Source: Oehlia diaphana (lineage: Eukaryota > Glomeromycota > Glomeromycetes > Glomerales > Glomeraceae). From it: 19,718 nucleotides of DNA. The DNA lies in NCBI GenBank assembly GCA_003833135.1, contig QZLH01000161.1, forward strand, positions 125,883 through 145,600, given 5' to 3'. The position numbers and the translations under genes are program-made. Under the pieces are notes generated by a model. It was not told the origin of the DNA, ran no database searches, and was given only the letters and a program-made list of their open reading frames with translations. The first letter of the stretch is position 1. Every line of letters begins with the position of its first letter. Shown piece by piece: positions 8,221 through 17,418 of this stretch.

Positions 8221-8708
8221 GTACTAATTCGTTAGTAAATTATAATGCTAGTTCTTGCCAGCATTATGATTAACTTTTTGGCCAACCAATGATCGTTAAC
8301 TCAGCCAAATTTACGGTTCTGGGCAAAATTAAGTATCAGTGCAACCAAAATATTGGTATATGTTGTTATACATTACTATTAAGGGACAAAGTAATTGTAT
8401 TGATATGTTATATCGTGAAATTATATAGTGTCGAAATATCACCAACGATTTTTTTGACATAACATAGGCGGCGGGTAAAGCACAAGGTTTACTGGAGTTG
8501 CTGGAGCATCGGATATGAAATCCTAGGCATATCACGTGGTTCCTGGCGCTAAAACGGATAAATGTTTTTAGTGCGTTTGTTATTTTCTTTGTCAGATGAA
8601 AGTCTATAGCGTATAGCCAATAATTTTTCTTTGAGTAACTAACTCTCTTAGTCTTAAAGTGTCTGGTGACGATTTCTTTTGAAAATTGACAATTCAGTGA
8701 AAATACGA
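8221..8708. other. gene-free spacer with a GC-richer patch at 8440-8560
   Basis: The patch (around GGCGGCGGGTAAAGC and GGAGTTGCTGGAGCATCGG) is unlike its AT-rich surroundings and may be an old exon or element body linked to the pogo-like end. Frames on both strands are short and unrecognised. Confidence 0.35.
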
Positions 8709-9110
8709 AGGTGAAGTAAGTCCCGATAAGGTAACGTCTTAAAAAGTTTTATTAGCCTTTTTTATTATTTTCTTGTGTAAGATTTGATCACCTTAATACA
8801 TCTTTAAAAAAAAATTAAATTTGTAGGTTCTTCAGCTCCGATTTTGACATATAGAGCTATGAAACCTTGGTAAGTTTTCGTGCATTTCGAAAACTTCCTT
8901 TCAAAAAGCTTTACTTTTTTTTTTCTTTCGTAGAATACTTTATTACCGGAACTTTTGATGTAAGTTTCAAAATACCTTGAACTCTCTTTTAATAGATCTT
9001 TTAACAATTTTATTTATTTTATTTATATAACTATTTTGTAGGGAAACAGCTCCAATCTAGAAATACTGGAATCTCAGTAAGTTTCGAACAATTTTGAAAC
9101 CTTTTTAAAA
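8709..9110 (+). repeat. diverged tandem repeat built on GTAAGTTT...TTTGAAAC units
   Basis: GTAAGTTT recurs at about 8870, 8960 and 9077 (a weaker GTAAGTCC at about 8714). Each is followed by a dyad such as TTTCGAACAATTTTGAAA, then a T-rich stretch, then GTAG (8823, 8930, 9038), then a short GC-richer block; two of the blocks begin near CAGCTCC. Spacing is about 90-117 nt. The GTAG...GTAAGT arrangement mimics acceptor-exon-donor order, but the blocks (27-44 nt) have no shared open frame. I treat it as a decayed tandem repeat. Confidence 0.5.
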
Positions 9111-9657
9111 AAACATTTATTATTTATATAGTATTGCATTTTACATTTATAAGATAATCATCTATATATATTATTAGGAAATTTTACGATTATTATCAAT
9201 TTAATTTTTTTAGAATAGGTTTCGAATATGATTTGATTTTAGAATAGAACAATCTAATATTTCTTAAAATTTATAGACCACTTTACAACATACTCTGTTT
9301 GATTTTTTTTTTATTTTTTTGTATGATATTGACATCAATTTTGTAATCGGACTAGATAACTAAAATGTTATCGTGTAATGGACTGATACATCTCTATTAT
9401 TTTTGGTCGTCTTTTCTGGAGATGGCGTATTAAATCATGTGACTGAAATCCATAGCCAATCAAAATATCGCAAAAAAGTCATAGCACATGCAACATAGAT
9501 ATGAGGCGATTTCAGTTACAAATCCTTCAAATATTTAGTACCTACCGGCAGTAGTTGTATCACTGTGTTGCTCATTATAATAACTGACTCTTTTTTCAAC
9601 CGAAAGCGAGAAATGGAACAGAACATCTCCCCTATAAAAATGAAATATGCTAAATTC
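9111..9657. other. AT-rich spacer with one inverted pair
   Basis: GTGACTGAAATC (9439-9450) and GATTTCAGTTAC (9508-9519) are inverted copies with one mismatch. A minus-strand 61-codon frame at 9516-9701 has no recognisable content and is not accepted. No gene seen. Confidence 0.4.
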
Positions 9658-9793
9658 GTTTTATATTTGTGTTCGTGTGTAAAAAGCGTCCAAAAGAGCA
9701 CGATTTATGTCTTATTACAAAAAAAAAACAAAAATTAAACAAATGGTGTTTATTTAGACATTTATTACACATGAGCACAAATATAAAAAAAAT
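9658..9793. repeat. imperfect inverted repeat, ~28-nt arms
   Basis: CGTTTTATATTTGTGTTCGT plus GTGTAA at the left is matched in inverted orientation by TTACACATGAGCACAAATAT plus AAAA at about 9765-9785, differing at a few positions. The loop is about 80 nt. Could be a small MITE or a structured-RNA source; no flanking duplication was found. Confidence 0.5.
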
Positions 9794-11059
9794 TTAACAC
9801 ATTTCGTTTTTATTATAGGGTTCACAAATGCTAATCCAGTGCTTCATGTTGTTCTAGGGCCGGTCTATGCAAAGAATTTTCAATGTTAACACTTTTCATT
9901 AAGTAAATAGTAGTCTACTGTTAAAATCAAAATAAATTAATAAACTAAACGTGCAATAATATTTGCAAAATAATTTTTTATTTGTGACCAAAGTTTTCAT
10001 TCGACTTTATTTTCAATTAGATTTTATTAACGCAAATACATTTAAAATTTCTAACGTTTCTTGAAATAATACTACAATAAATACATCTAAGTTTTAAAAA
10101 AAGATTTCTAGAAAATTTAATATGGGTTAGGGTATCGACATTCTTTGTATTTGAAGTCAAAGCCAAAGTTCATTGTAGGATAATTATGGCGCACGAAATA
10201 TTGTTTACGACTGTTATTTACCTTTTGAGTTTTCTCCTTTTTTTTTTGTTTATACAAAATTAGGAACCAAACAACCAACAGATAATTATCTCAGGTAGTT
10301 ATTTTAACAATTGAATATTTTATTTGTTATAAATAATTAATTATCTATCTTAAAATGTAAAAATACAATATTCATTGTTGTTTACTTGTTAATTTAACCA
10401 ATTGTTTGTTTTGTGTTACAAATAAAATAAAGTGGCAAAAGTCATATTTCCATGCACGGCAGTATATCATTGTTTTTTCTTTATAATAAGCAAGCGCATG
10501 TGATTGAATTTGGGCTGAAAATTAAATTTTTCTTGGATATTTGACCAAATTTCAAACATTCATTTTAAGTACTTCGAAGAATACACTACATACTTAGTTG
10601 CTACAATATTAGTTGGATTGGATTAACTTTATTTATGTTTTTTCTATTTATTATTTTTTTTTCTCCTGATGATTATGATGATTATTTTACCCTAAAATAA
10701 GTAATGCATAAGAGTTAAAAATTTTTTTTTTTTTTTTTAAGTTTTTTTTTTTTCCAAAAAAGTATTATTATGAATGTCGAAATGTCGTTTGTAAGCGGAT
10801 TTGTAACTGGAGTTAAGATTCCGATCAGAATGTTGATCATTGCTAATTATTATTATGTGGCTTTGTTAAAAATGCCAATAAGAAGGCTGTGCAAGTACAA
10901 ACATGTATATAGCCAATCATTAGGCACAAACAGATATGCATGATAATTCTAAAATATATTTTCTAGAACATTTTAGAACATTTTTAAAAATTAAGAGAAA
11001 TTTCGAATTATATATAGCGAATCCTAAACCTGAATAAGAATAACTTGTTTTTTTACTTG
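9794..11059. other. long gene-free AT-rich region
   Basis: No coding frame of note. Contains a 12-bp palindrome AGATAATTATCT (10280-10291), T tracts at about 10723-10753 and otherwise unremarkable sequence. Confidence 0.5.
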
Positions 11060-11088
11060 AATAAAGGATTAATAATTAATCCTTTATT
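11060..11088. repeat. perfect 14-bp-arm palindrome with 1-nt spacer
   Basis: Arms AATAAAGGATTAAT and ATTAATCCTTTATT flank a single A. The cruciform-capable dyad contains AATAAA on both strands, so it could act as a bidirectional polyadenylation signal, although no gene ends nearby. Confidence 0.7.
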
Positions 11089-11198
11089 AGAATAGGAAAA
11101 AATGGATTTATATTGACTTTACCAAAAAGCTTTGTAATAGGAAATAAAGAAACGGTCAAATTTGGTTAAAATAATGATTACTAATATTAGATACTTAC

Positions 11199-11222
11199 AT
11201 ATATATATATATATATATATAT
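11199..11222. repeat. (AT)n microsatellite
   Basis: About twelve uninterrupted AT dinucleotides. Expected to vary in length between isolates. Confidence 0.9.
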
Positions 11223-11236
11223 AAAATCAAAATAGA

Positions 11237-11306
11237 AATTCTTTAATGAGATTACGAAATTCTTTGATGAAATTCTTTAATGGGAATTCTTTAATGAGAA
11301 TTCTTC
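11237..11306. repeat. short tandem AATTCTTT repeat
   Basis: AATTCTTT(C) starts at 11237, 11258, 11271, 11285 and 11299, each usually followed by AATG or GATG, i.e. about five copies of a 13-14 nt unit after a first 21-nt step. The minus-strand frame across it (11227-11448) is a repeat artefact. Confidence 0.7.
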
Positions 11307-11749
11307 TTTTTAAAAAAAAGGCAAAATTTAAGTTTGGTAATTGAAAAAAAACAAATACAGGAATTTTTAATAAAATAAGATTATTGTTTCTAATTTTATA
11401 AGCGGTTATCATCATATGCCGATTATTATTGGTTCTTTTTTTTTTCAAAATGTTTTTTTTTTTTTAAATTCTAAAAATATTAAAAAATTTTCTAACAATC
11501 AAATAAAGGTTAAAAATTATTTTTTTAACGTCATCTACGGAAGTAATATTCCTTTGTATTAAAATAGAAAACCCATGATTAAAAACAGAATAAATAAAAT
11601 AATTATAATATAAATTTAAATATAAATTGAAATCCTCTCTTACTTTCTAATTCTCATAAAAAAGAAAATTATTAAAAGAAAACTCTTAGTATTTTATCAT
11701 TATATAATTAATTCATTTAATTAATTTGAAACATAAGGGGATAACAAAA
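11307..11749. other. AT-rich upstream region of Myb-like pseudogene A
   Basis: Polypurine/polypyrimidine stretches and T tracts only. No clear TATA element or coding frame. Confidence 0.4.
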
Positions 11750-12601
11750 ATGGAAAAATGGCAAAAAAAGGCGTTGAAAGAAAAGATAAAGAGAAAAAGT
11801 AATAAAATATTTAAAACGATAGATGAAAATGTACGTAAATTTTTAATTAACCCACATAAAAATGACTTATAATTTATTTTATATTATATAATTTATTAGA
11901 ATAAGAAAATTATATTAGAGAATGGAAAAAAAGAGGAAAGATTCCTAAAAATCCCTTTGTAGAATTGTCTAAAAAATTAAAAAACCGGTATAATTCAAAA
12001 GCAATCTGTGATTAGTAAGTTAACGATCCATTTTTTATTAATACCAATGCTTTTTTTTATACAACAAGTAACTTATATATTAAATATACATTTCGTTATT
12101 ATAAATATATTACATTAAATATATACATTAAATATAAAGTTATTGGAATATACTTGAACCTCGACGTATGCATTAAAAAATTCCATTGTTTCTCTTCCTT
12201 TTTTTTTTACAAATAATATAATGATATCTTTTATTCACTCTTGTTTGTCCTTTTTAGTTAACCATGAACCTTTCTCTCAGGAAGAGAAAGAATATATTTA
12301 CAAATGGGGTTAAAAATATCAAGAAACTAATGATGGTAATATTCAATGGAGATTTTTACAACCTAAAATAGAAGCGGAATTGGGAAAATTTCGGTCTCGA
12401 AATAGTCTCAAAAATATTTGGAATACCAGAAAAAAACAGGTTATTAAAGACAAAGCGTAAATCAATATTTCTGAAGAAGTTGATAAAGAAAATAAGGATG
12501 ATTATAAAATATGTAAAAGTGAAAATGAAGACGAAATAGAATTCGATGAATATGAAGATAAAAATGAAGCCAAGCCTTTTACTAAGCATTCAATTCAGTG
12601 A
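11750..12601 (+). pseudogene. Myb-like two-repeat gene A, decayed
   Basis: Same plan as gene C. Exon 1 11750-11830 (KIFKTIDEN); exon 2 11900-12014 carries the first Myb repeat (EWKKRGKIPKNPFVELSKKL, then SKAICD); exon 3 12140-12165 is a 26-nt micro-exon (YWNILEPR); exon 4 from 12258 carries the second repeat (NHEPFSQEEKEYIYKWG, then ELGKFRSRNSLKNIW). Intron phases 0, 2 and 1 equal those of B and C. Defects: exon 2 is 16 nt shorter than in C, with a frameshift after NKKIILE; TAA at 12311-12313 replaces a basic residue in the second repeat; another TAA lies at 12458-12460. An acidic tail then runs to TGA at 12599-12601. Gene B starts 536 nt downstream on the same strand. Confidence 0.8.
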
Positions 12602-13065
12602 CATTTGCTAGAAACCTATTCGTAGAAGCAATTTTTATTAAATGATAATATGCTTTGAATTTGTAATCACTTTAATAACTTCATTATCCATTATTTATTT
12701 TTTATTTAACTGTTAATCGTCAATTTATACGTTTGTATTTATTTATTACATACTAAAATAATAAAAGTAACTGTATAACATAAACATACATAAATATAAC
12801 TAATTGTAGTTAGTATAAGGAAATGTTCATCCGAAATTGTGCTTTATCATAATAGTATAACATTCAATGTAAATGAAGATCGGCTGAACAATTACAACGG
12901 ATTTTAAATTCCGTCACACGATTTGTGATACGCATTTTTTAACGTCCAAGGCGTTAAATAGGGAAACAAAAAAATTGACAATAATGAATGAAATTTGCCC
13001 TATTTTTAATTTTCATGTAACACGTAGTTCCGAAAAACGGTATGTGTTCGTTTGAAAAAAAAAGA
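12602..13065. other. spacer between Myb-like loci A and B
   Basis: AT-rich 3' flank of A grading into the B promoter. TTTAACG and CGTTAAA (12938-12958) form a 7-bp hairpin about 180 nt before the B start. No coding frame. Confidence 0.45.
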
Positions 13066-13075
13066 TATATATATA
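13066..13075 (+). promoter_or_regulatory. TATA-like element of Myb-like gene B
   Basis: TATATATATAA lies about 62 nt before the ATG of gene B in otherwise mixed sequence, a reasonable TATA-box position if the leader is short. Inferred from position only. Confidence 0.4.
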
Positions 13076-13136
13076 ACTTTAGTAGAAGTTCAGCTGCCCA
13101 TTATTTTTATTTCTCGATTAATATTTCTTAAAAAAA

Positions 13137-13937
13137 ATGAAAATAAAAGGCCATCGATTCACCAAAGAAGTATGTTGTAATTAAAAATAATTATTTTAAT
13201 TATTCTTATTACTTAAAAAATAAATTCTTTTCTTTTTAGATTGATAATATTATTAGCGATTATATGAAAAAGTGTGGTCATCTTCCAAATCCCTATATGA
13301 AAATTCATGAAAAGATTCCAAAATATAGTTCAAAGCAAATTCGTTATCGGTAAGATAATTATAATAATAATTGTTTTCTTTTTTCTTTTTTCTTAAAAAG
13401 ATAATGAGATTCATTTGAATTTTATTATTATTTTAGTTGGATAAGTAAGCTCAATCCATATCGTAAGTAAAAAATGTTAAAATTCTCTTTTTCTTTATTA
13501 TAATTTGAATTTATTGTAATTTAATTTTAAATTTTTTTCTAGTTTGTACCATGCCTCTTGAAGATAACGAAAAATTGTTCATCGTTCAATGGGTTGAAAA
13601 TAATCGAACTTCAGACGGTATAATTCATTGGAAAGACTTAATTAAAGAAGTTGAAAGTAAATTTGGAAAATTACGTTCTGAAAATACTCTTAAAAATTTT
13701 TGGCACTTAAGAAGAAGAAGTCTTTCAAAACAATTTAAGGAAGTTAATTATGATGAACCTATTATTACTTTTGAATACGAAAATTTAATAAAAGATGACA
13801 ATATGTCACTTTTTAAAAATAAAGATGAAGAAAATATTTCTCCACTTCCTTCTGATGCAAGTAGAATAGAAATCTTATGTTGGGTGGCTAGTGAACAACA
13901 TAAACGTGATTTCCCATATAGTAAATATTTTAAGTAG
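13137..13937 (+). CDS. Myb-like (SANT) R2R3-type protein B, intact, four exons
   Basis: Spliced as 13137-13169, 13240-13349, 13437-13462, 13543-13937; donors GTATGT, GTAAGA, GTAAGT and acceptors TAG all give one open frame of 187 aa. Repeat 1 (about residues 6-56) starts RFTKEIDNII and ends SSKQIRYRWISKLNP, the c-Myb-like QCR.RW...LNP signature of a recognition helix. Repeat 2 (about 60-112) starts PLEDNEKLFIVQWVE and ends GKLRSENTLKNFWHLRRR, parallel to R3 RTDNAIKNHWN. Such pairs bind DNA, so a nuclear regulator is likely; targets are unknown. The 26-nt exon 3 encodes RWISKLNPY. The C-terminus has an ITFEYENL segment and a terminal IEILCWVA..QHKRDFPYS motif also found in D. Some conserved Myb tryptophans are replaced by Phe, Ile or Leu. 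Starts at the first ATG after a TATA-like element. Confidence 0.88.
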
Positions 13938-14021
13938 TTAACCCCGGAGGTTTCATGTTATATAGTTATATATATAGATAGACAAACAAATGTTATAAAT
14001 ATTATAGAGTTACATTTTTTA

Positions 14022-14027
14022 AATAAA
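14022..14027 (+). terminator. polyadenylation signal of gene B
   Basis: AATAAA 85 nt after the stop codon, in a T/A-rich context, is the first canonical signal downstream of gene B. Confidence 0.45.
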
Positions 14028-14139
14028 TTCAATATCAATATTATTAATTGTTTATTTTGCACAATAAATCATTACATAAAAACTGAAGGCGTTTGCCATA
14101 TACTAATGATAAAAGAAATATGAATATAAAATACTGCGA

Positions 14140-14320
14140 AATGTAACCTCGGTATCCGCCGAGGGGTGGGTATTTCGTCGCAACCATTTTGCCGAAGATA
14201 TTTTACCAAAGAACTATCACCGAATGGACATGTCCGTTTCCATGAGAACATATCTTTTGCCCGCCATAATCTTTACCGAATCCCATGCGGACGTTTCGTC
14301 GAAAATGGTAATGAAAGATA
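14140..14320. repeat. GC-richer patch of CCGAA / TTTCGTCG words
   Basis: Contains the hairpin CCTCGG (14147-14152) / CCGAGG (14159-14164), the palindrome GGACATGTCC (14226-14235), TTTCGTCG at 14173-14180 and again at 14294-14301, and several TTT(G/A)CCGAA or CACCGAA words. ACCATTTT near the left copy is inverted as AAAATGGT beside the right copy. Composition and word structure differ sharply from the flanks. It looks like a fragment of a dispersed repeat of a kind common in AT-rich eukaryotes. Confidence 0.5.
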
Positions 14321-14896
14321 ATTTTCATAAATATTTCTGATTATATTTCTGATTTAATTTTAAAATTTTTTCTTTAATGTAATATGAACCAGCTCGCGCT
14401 TACCATTCCCCCAATCGTTAATTCCTGTGATATCATAATTGACGAAAATCATTTATTTGAATATATTTTATACACTTTATCGAAATTTTAAAATAATATT
14501 TTTCAGAGTTTTTTACTTTTCTATGAATAAAAGCGGGGCACAATGACGCATAAATTTATTGAAAAAGGAAAACAATAAAATAAGAAATTATGTATTACCG
14601 TTTTTACCGGTTTTAAAATGGTTGAAATTGATGTCGATCATGTATTTTAAAGGTAATATGCAATGTAACAGAATCATACTGTGGAACATACTGTACTAAA
14701 ACCTAAAAATCAAATGTTTGACAATCACTGAATCACATAATATTTATCATTACGTACTGTATATAGACTATAATTACAATGAAATTGTTGTCGAGCATGC
14801 AGAGCGCACTATTTTTTGTGTTAAAAATCTGATCATTTCGCTTGAAATTCCGGTGAAACTTCGGCGAATGTGCCGTAATTCTTGATTTACTACTAT
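14321..14896. other. gene-free spacer
   Basis: AT-rich with a slightly GC-richer end from 14780. No supported gene. The minus-strand frame 14774-15148 crosses the palindromic element next to it and is not accepted. Confidence 0.4.
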
Positions 14897-15110
14897 GAAC
14901 CACCTAATTCGATTTTCGACTGCGTATGAAATTTTCATGCGCAGCCATTCGCAATTATACACGCATGCTAGAATTATGTGATATAACTGCGGACGACTGC
15001 ATATAAAAAATTCAAAAAATGAGTTTGACGGTCTTATTACCATGCGTATGTCTGCGGTATGACTGCGTATAAAAATTTCATACGCAGTCGAAAAATGAAT
15101 TAGGTGGTCC
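14897..15110. mobile_element. MITE-like element with ~48-nt inverted ends and nested hairpins
   Basis: Left end 14897-14944 begins GAACCACCTAATTCGATTTT, and the right end 15062-15110 read inverted begins GGACCACCTAATTCATTTTT. The arms agree at about 43 of 48 positions. Each arm is itself near-palindromic (CTGCGTATGAAA...TTTCATGCGCAG), and a CGACTGC(A/G)TATAAAAA word recurs inside (about 14990 and 15061). No coding capacity. A target duplication is not clear; TAT flanks both ends approximately. Confidence 0.7.
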
Positions 15111-15231
15111 GTTATTTTCGGCAAATAGCTGTCGTAATGCCGTAGCATACATAGTAATTACGAGGCGCAGTATTATATTTAGAATTAGTTGTATAAATTT
15201 TTAGTATTTTTAATTTGTATGACGTTATAAA

Positions 15232-15616
15232 TGTAACGTCCGCAATGATGTTAAACTAAGGATAATCAGATGACTTGGTTCCGCAATGACGTTAAAACTA
15301 GGGAATAAGGAAAGTAAGATAATCAGGTGATTAATTTGTAGATTCTAATGAAAATCATCCCAAATGTGGTATCGAATAGTGAATAATAATGATGAACGAA
15401 TGAAAATGAAGTATCAAGAAATTATAAATAGCAGTGAAATTTGACCATTTAAAAATTTAGGATACGATTTTAGAAAAATAATTTTGAATTTTAGGATAAA
15501 TATTTAACTATTCTTTATCATTATTAAACCAAGCATATTATTGTATTTATTAATAAAGTATTATTTTGTCAACATCTAAGGTGGCAACGTGATTTATCAC
15601 GGGCTTAGATGTTACA
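15232..15616 (+). mobile_element. solo-LTR-like sequence
   Basis: Starts TGTAACGTCC and ends GGGCTTAGATGTTACA, so the ends are TGTAAC/GTTACA inverted, the usual form of Gypsy-type LTRs. Inside there are two direct copies of a CCGCAATGA(T/C)GTTAAA...ATAATCAG(A/G)TGA block (15240-15275 and 15281-15335) suggestive of U3 repeats, a TATAAATAG at about 15423, and AATAAAGTATTATTTTGTCA near the 3' end as a polyadenylation region. No retrotransposon coding sequence is near. The five bases on each side (ATAAA, CTGTA) do not match, so it is either old or imperfectly delimited. Confidence 0.45.
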
Positions 15617-15885
15617 CTGTAAAGACAGAATAGTTATTTAAAGACCGGTAATACATTTTTTATTGAAGAATAAATGTGGATATTTTGAAATATGTGTTAA
15701 AAGAATATAATTTATTTATTTTATTTTTATTCGAAGAATATATTTTTATTAAATAATTTATAATTTACTAACAAATAATTACAATAATGATTATAATGAA
15801 TAAAATATGCAAATGAATATTTAAATAAGTATATTAAATAAAATCATTGTATTTTAATCATCGTTATAAATAGAAGCCTTCCGTA
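15617..15885. other. AT-rich 3' flank of gene C
   Basis: Only T/A-rich sequence; TTTATT words at 15712-15735 are AATAAA on the minus strand and may serve gene C, though about 150 nt beyond its stop. Confidence 0.4.
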
Positions 15886-16659
15886 CTAAAGGAATTGAAT
15901 TGATTGAATGCCTTTATCCTCGATTCCGTTTTCAACGTTGATTGTACCATATTTAAGTTCATCTCCATTATCAAAGTTTTCAAGAGTACTGTTTTTAACC
16001 TCAAGTTGTCTTTTCTTAGCGTTCCAAATGTTTTTGAGGTCATTTCGTGAACGGAATTTCCCAAGGTTTGATATTTCAGATTGTAAGTTCGTCCATGGAA
16101 TAATGCCATCATTCATTTCTTTATATCTTCCAATCCATTCATAAATATAATTTTTTTCTTCCTGAGAGAAAGGTGAATGGTCAACTAAACAAATAGAATA
16201 AAAAAGGTCAATTTGGTTTAATTTAGATATAGACAAAAATTTTAAAAACTTACTACGTGGGTCAAGTATATTCCACCAACTAAATTTTATAATATAAAAA
16301 GAAAGTTATAAATTTTTTTTAAAACAAAAACATAAAATATATATAATATATATATTCAACGAAGATGACTTACTAATCACAAATTGCTTTCGGTGCAAAA
16401 TTAAACCGAACTTTCAATTTTTTAGATAAGTCTGCAAAAGGTGTTTTAGAAACTTTTCCACGTTTTTCCCATTCATTCATATGTTCTATTATCGTTTGTT
16501 TACCCTAAAAAAAAAAAAAAAATGATACTAGTATATAAGTTTTATTTTATATCAATAATAAAAAAAACATTTGTAAGAATAAATTTTAATACATACGGCT
16601 ATATCTATTGTTTTATCAATTTTGTTAATTTTTCTCGTTTTCTTAATGACTTTTCCCAT
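15886..16659 (-). CDS. Myb-like (SANT) two-repeat protein C, intact, four exons
   Basis: On the minus strand exons are 16659-16597, 16504-16374, 16279-16254 and 16184-15886; donors GTATGT, GTAAGT, GTAAGT, acceptors TAG, phases 0, 2, 1; one open frame of 172 aa. It starts MGKVIKKTRKINKIDKTIDI. Repeat 1 runs QTIIEHMNEWEKRGKVSKTP to APKAICDYWWNILDPR, repeat 2 HSPFSQEEKNYIYEWIGRY to NLGKFRSRNDLKNIW, followed by KKRQ. The RSRNDLKNIW helix matches the R3 class RTDNAIKNHW; AICDYWWNIL occupies the place of the R2 QCRERWHNHL helix. Exon 3 is 26 nt, as in A, B and D. The tail is short, acidic and ends IQSIQFL, without the C-terminal motif of B/D. Closest relative in the window is pseudogene A. Probably a nuclear DNA-binding protein; target unknown. 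Confidence 0.85.
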
Positions 16660-16714
16660 GTTGTACTATTAAAGAAAATTTTAATTTTTTGTTCGAACAC
16701 TATTTAAGAAATTT

Positions 16715-16784
16715 CTTTTTTTTTAATTTTTTTTTTTTTTTTTTTGGGTTTATAAAAAAAATTTTTTTTTTTTTTTTTTTTTTT

Positions 16785-16820
<36 letters not shown>
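16715..16820. repeat. ~106-nt oligo(T) tract
   Basis: Almost pure T on the plus strand with a few A/G interruptions (AATT, GGGTTTATAAAAAAAA), ending at GAGG. It starts about 55 nt upstream of the ATG of gene C, whose coding strand therefore sees poly(A). Long poly(dA:dT) excludes nucleosomes in fungi, so it may keep this divergent promoter region open. Confidence 0.85.
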
Positions 16821-16821
<1 letters not shown>

Positions 16822-17323
16822 AGGATTAATAAAAGACATTTTTTATCTATTTTATACTTAATAATCATTATAATAAAATAATTGTTAAATTAATAAATAA
16901 ATAGTATATTACTATTTATAGTTTAAAAAAGAACTTAAACTCATTGTAACTTTTGTTTTTTTTAAAAAAAACAAAAAGAAATAAATAAAATAAAAAAAAG
17001 TAAAATAAAAATAGAAATTCTTGAAAGAATTCTTCAAATTTAATGGTATATCAATATGCAATGATGAATGGTTTGTTCAACTGGAACGAACAACTCCGAA
17101 CAATCAAATAAGGAAAGTTGCAATGTAGATCATTGGCAGTTTTTCTTGTCATTGTTTGGAAGTTGACACAATAAAAATCTTGTTACAATAACATTTTGAA
17201 AAAAAAAAAAATTTTAAAAAACCGCAATTCGTTTTATTTCAATAACTGTAATTTGGTTTTAACTGAAGTTTTCACCGTTATACTTTTTTTAATCCATATA
17301 ATTTGTTCATTATTCTTATTATC
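16821..17323. other. intergenic between divergent Myb-like loci C and D
   Basis: AT-rich. No gene supported; the plus-strand frame 17196-17453 is created by the tandem repeat that follows. Confidence 0.45.
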
Positions 17324-17411
17324 CATATATTATTCGTATATTATCCATATATTATTCGTATATTATTCATATATTATTCGTATATTATTCATATATTATT
17401 CGTATATTATT
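17324..17411. repeat. 22-bp tandem repeat, four copies, abutting the start of locus D
   Basis: Four head-to-tail copies (17324-17345, 17346-17367, 17368-17389, 17390-17411), each starting CATATATTATTCG and ending TATATTATT, with only a T/C change at the last base of copy 1. The array stops 7 nt before the ATG at 17419. The unit is about two DNA helical turns. It lies in the leader or core promoter of D. Confidence 0.9.
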
Positions 17412-17418
17412 CATAAAA

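Noticed and set aside
8329..8535. Minus-strand 68-codon frame
   Set aside because: No recognisable domain, low-complexity end, and it spans the GC-richer patch plus AT-rich flank without a coherent protein.
8804..9007. Minus-strand 67-codon frame (lysine-rich)
   Set aside because: It is generated by the T-rich parts of the tandem repeat at 8709-9110.
11227..11448. Minus-strand 73-codon frame with LIKEF repeats
   Set aside because: The repeating peptide is the translation of the AATTCTTT tandem repeat.
12356..12589. Minus-strand 77-codon Phe/Ile-rich frame
   Set aside because: Antisense shadow of exon 4 of Myb-like pseudogene A.
14774..15148. Minus-strand 124-codon frame
   Set aside because: It crosses the palindromic MITE-like element; its length reflects the less AT-rich repeat, and the peptide shows no family pattern.
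15864..16144. Other frames (both strands) over exon 4 of gene C
   Set aside because: The spliced C frame explains this sequence; the alternatives have no splice or homology support.
17362..17411. CRISPR-like array at the 22-bp repeats
   Set aside because: Copies are head-to-tail with no spacers, and the window is eukaryotic.
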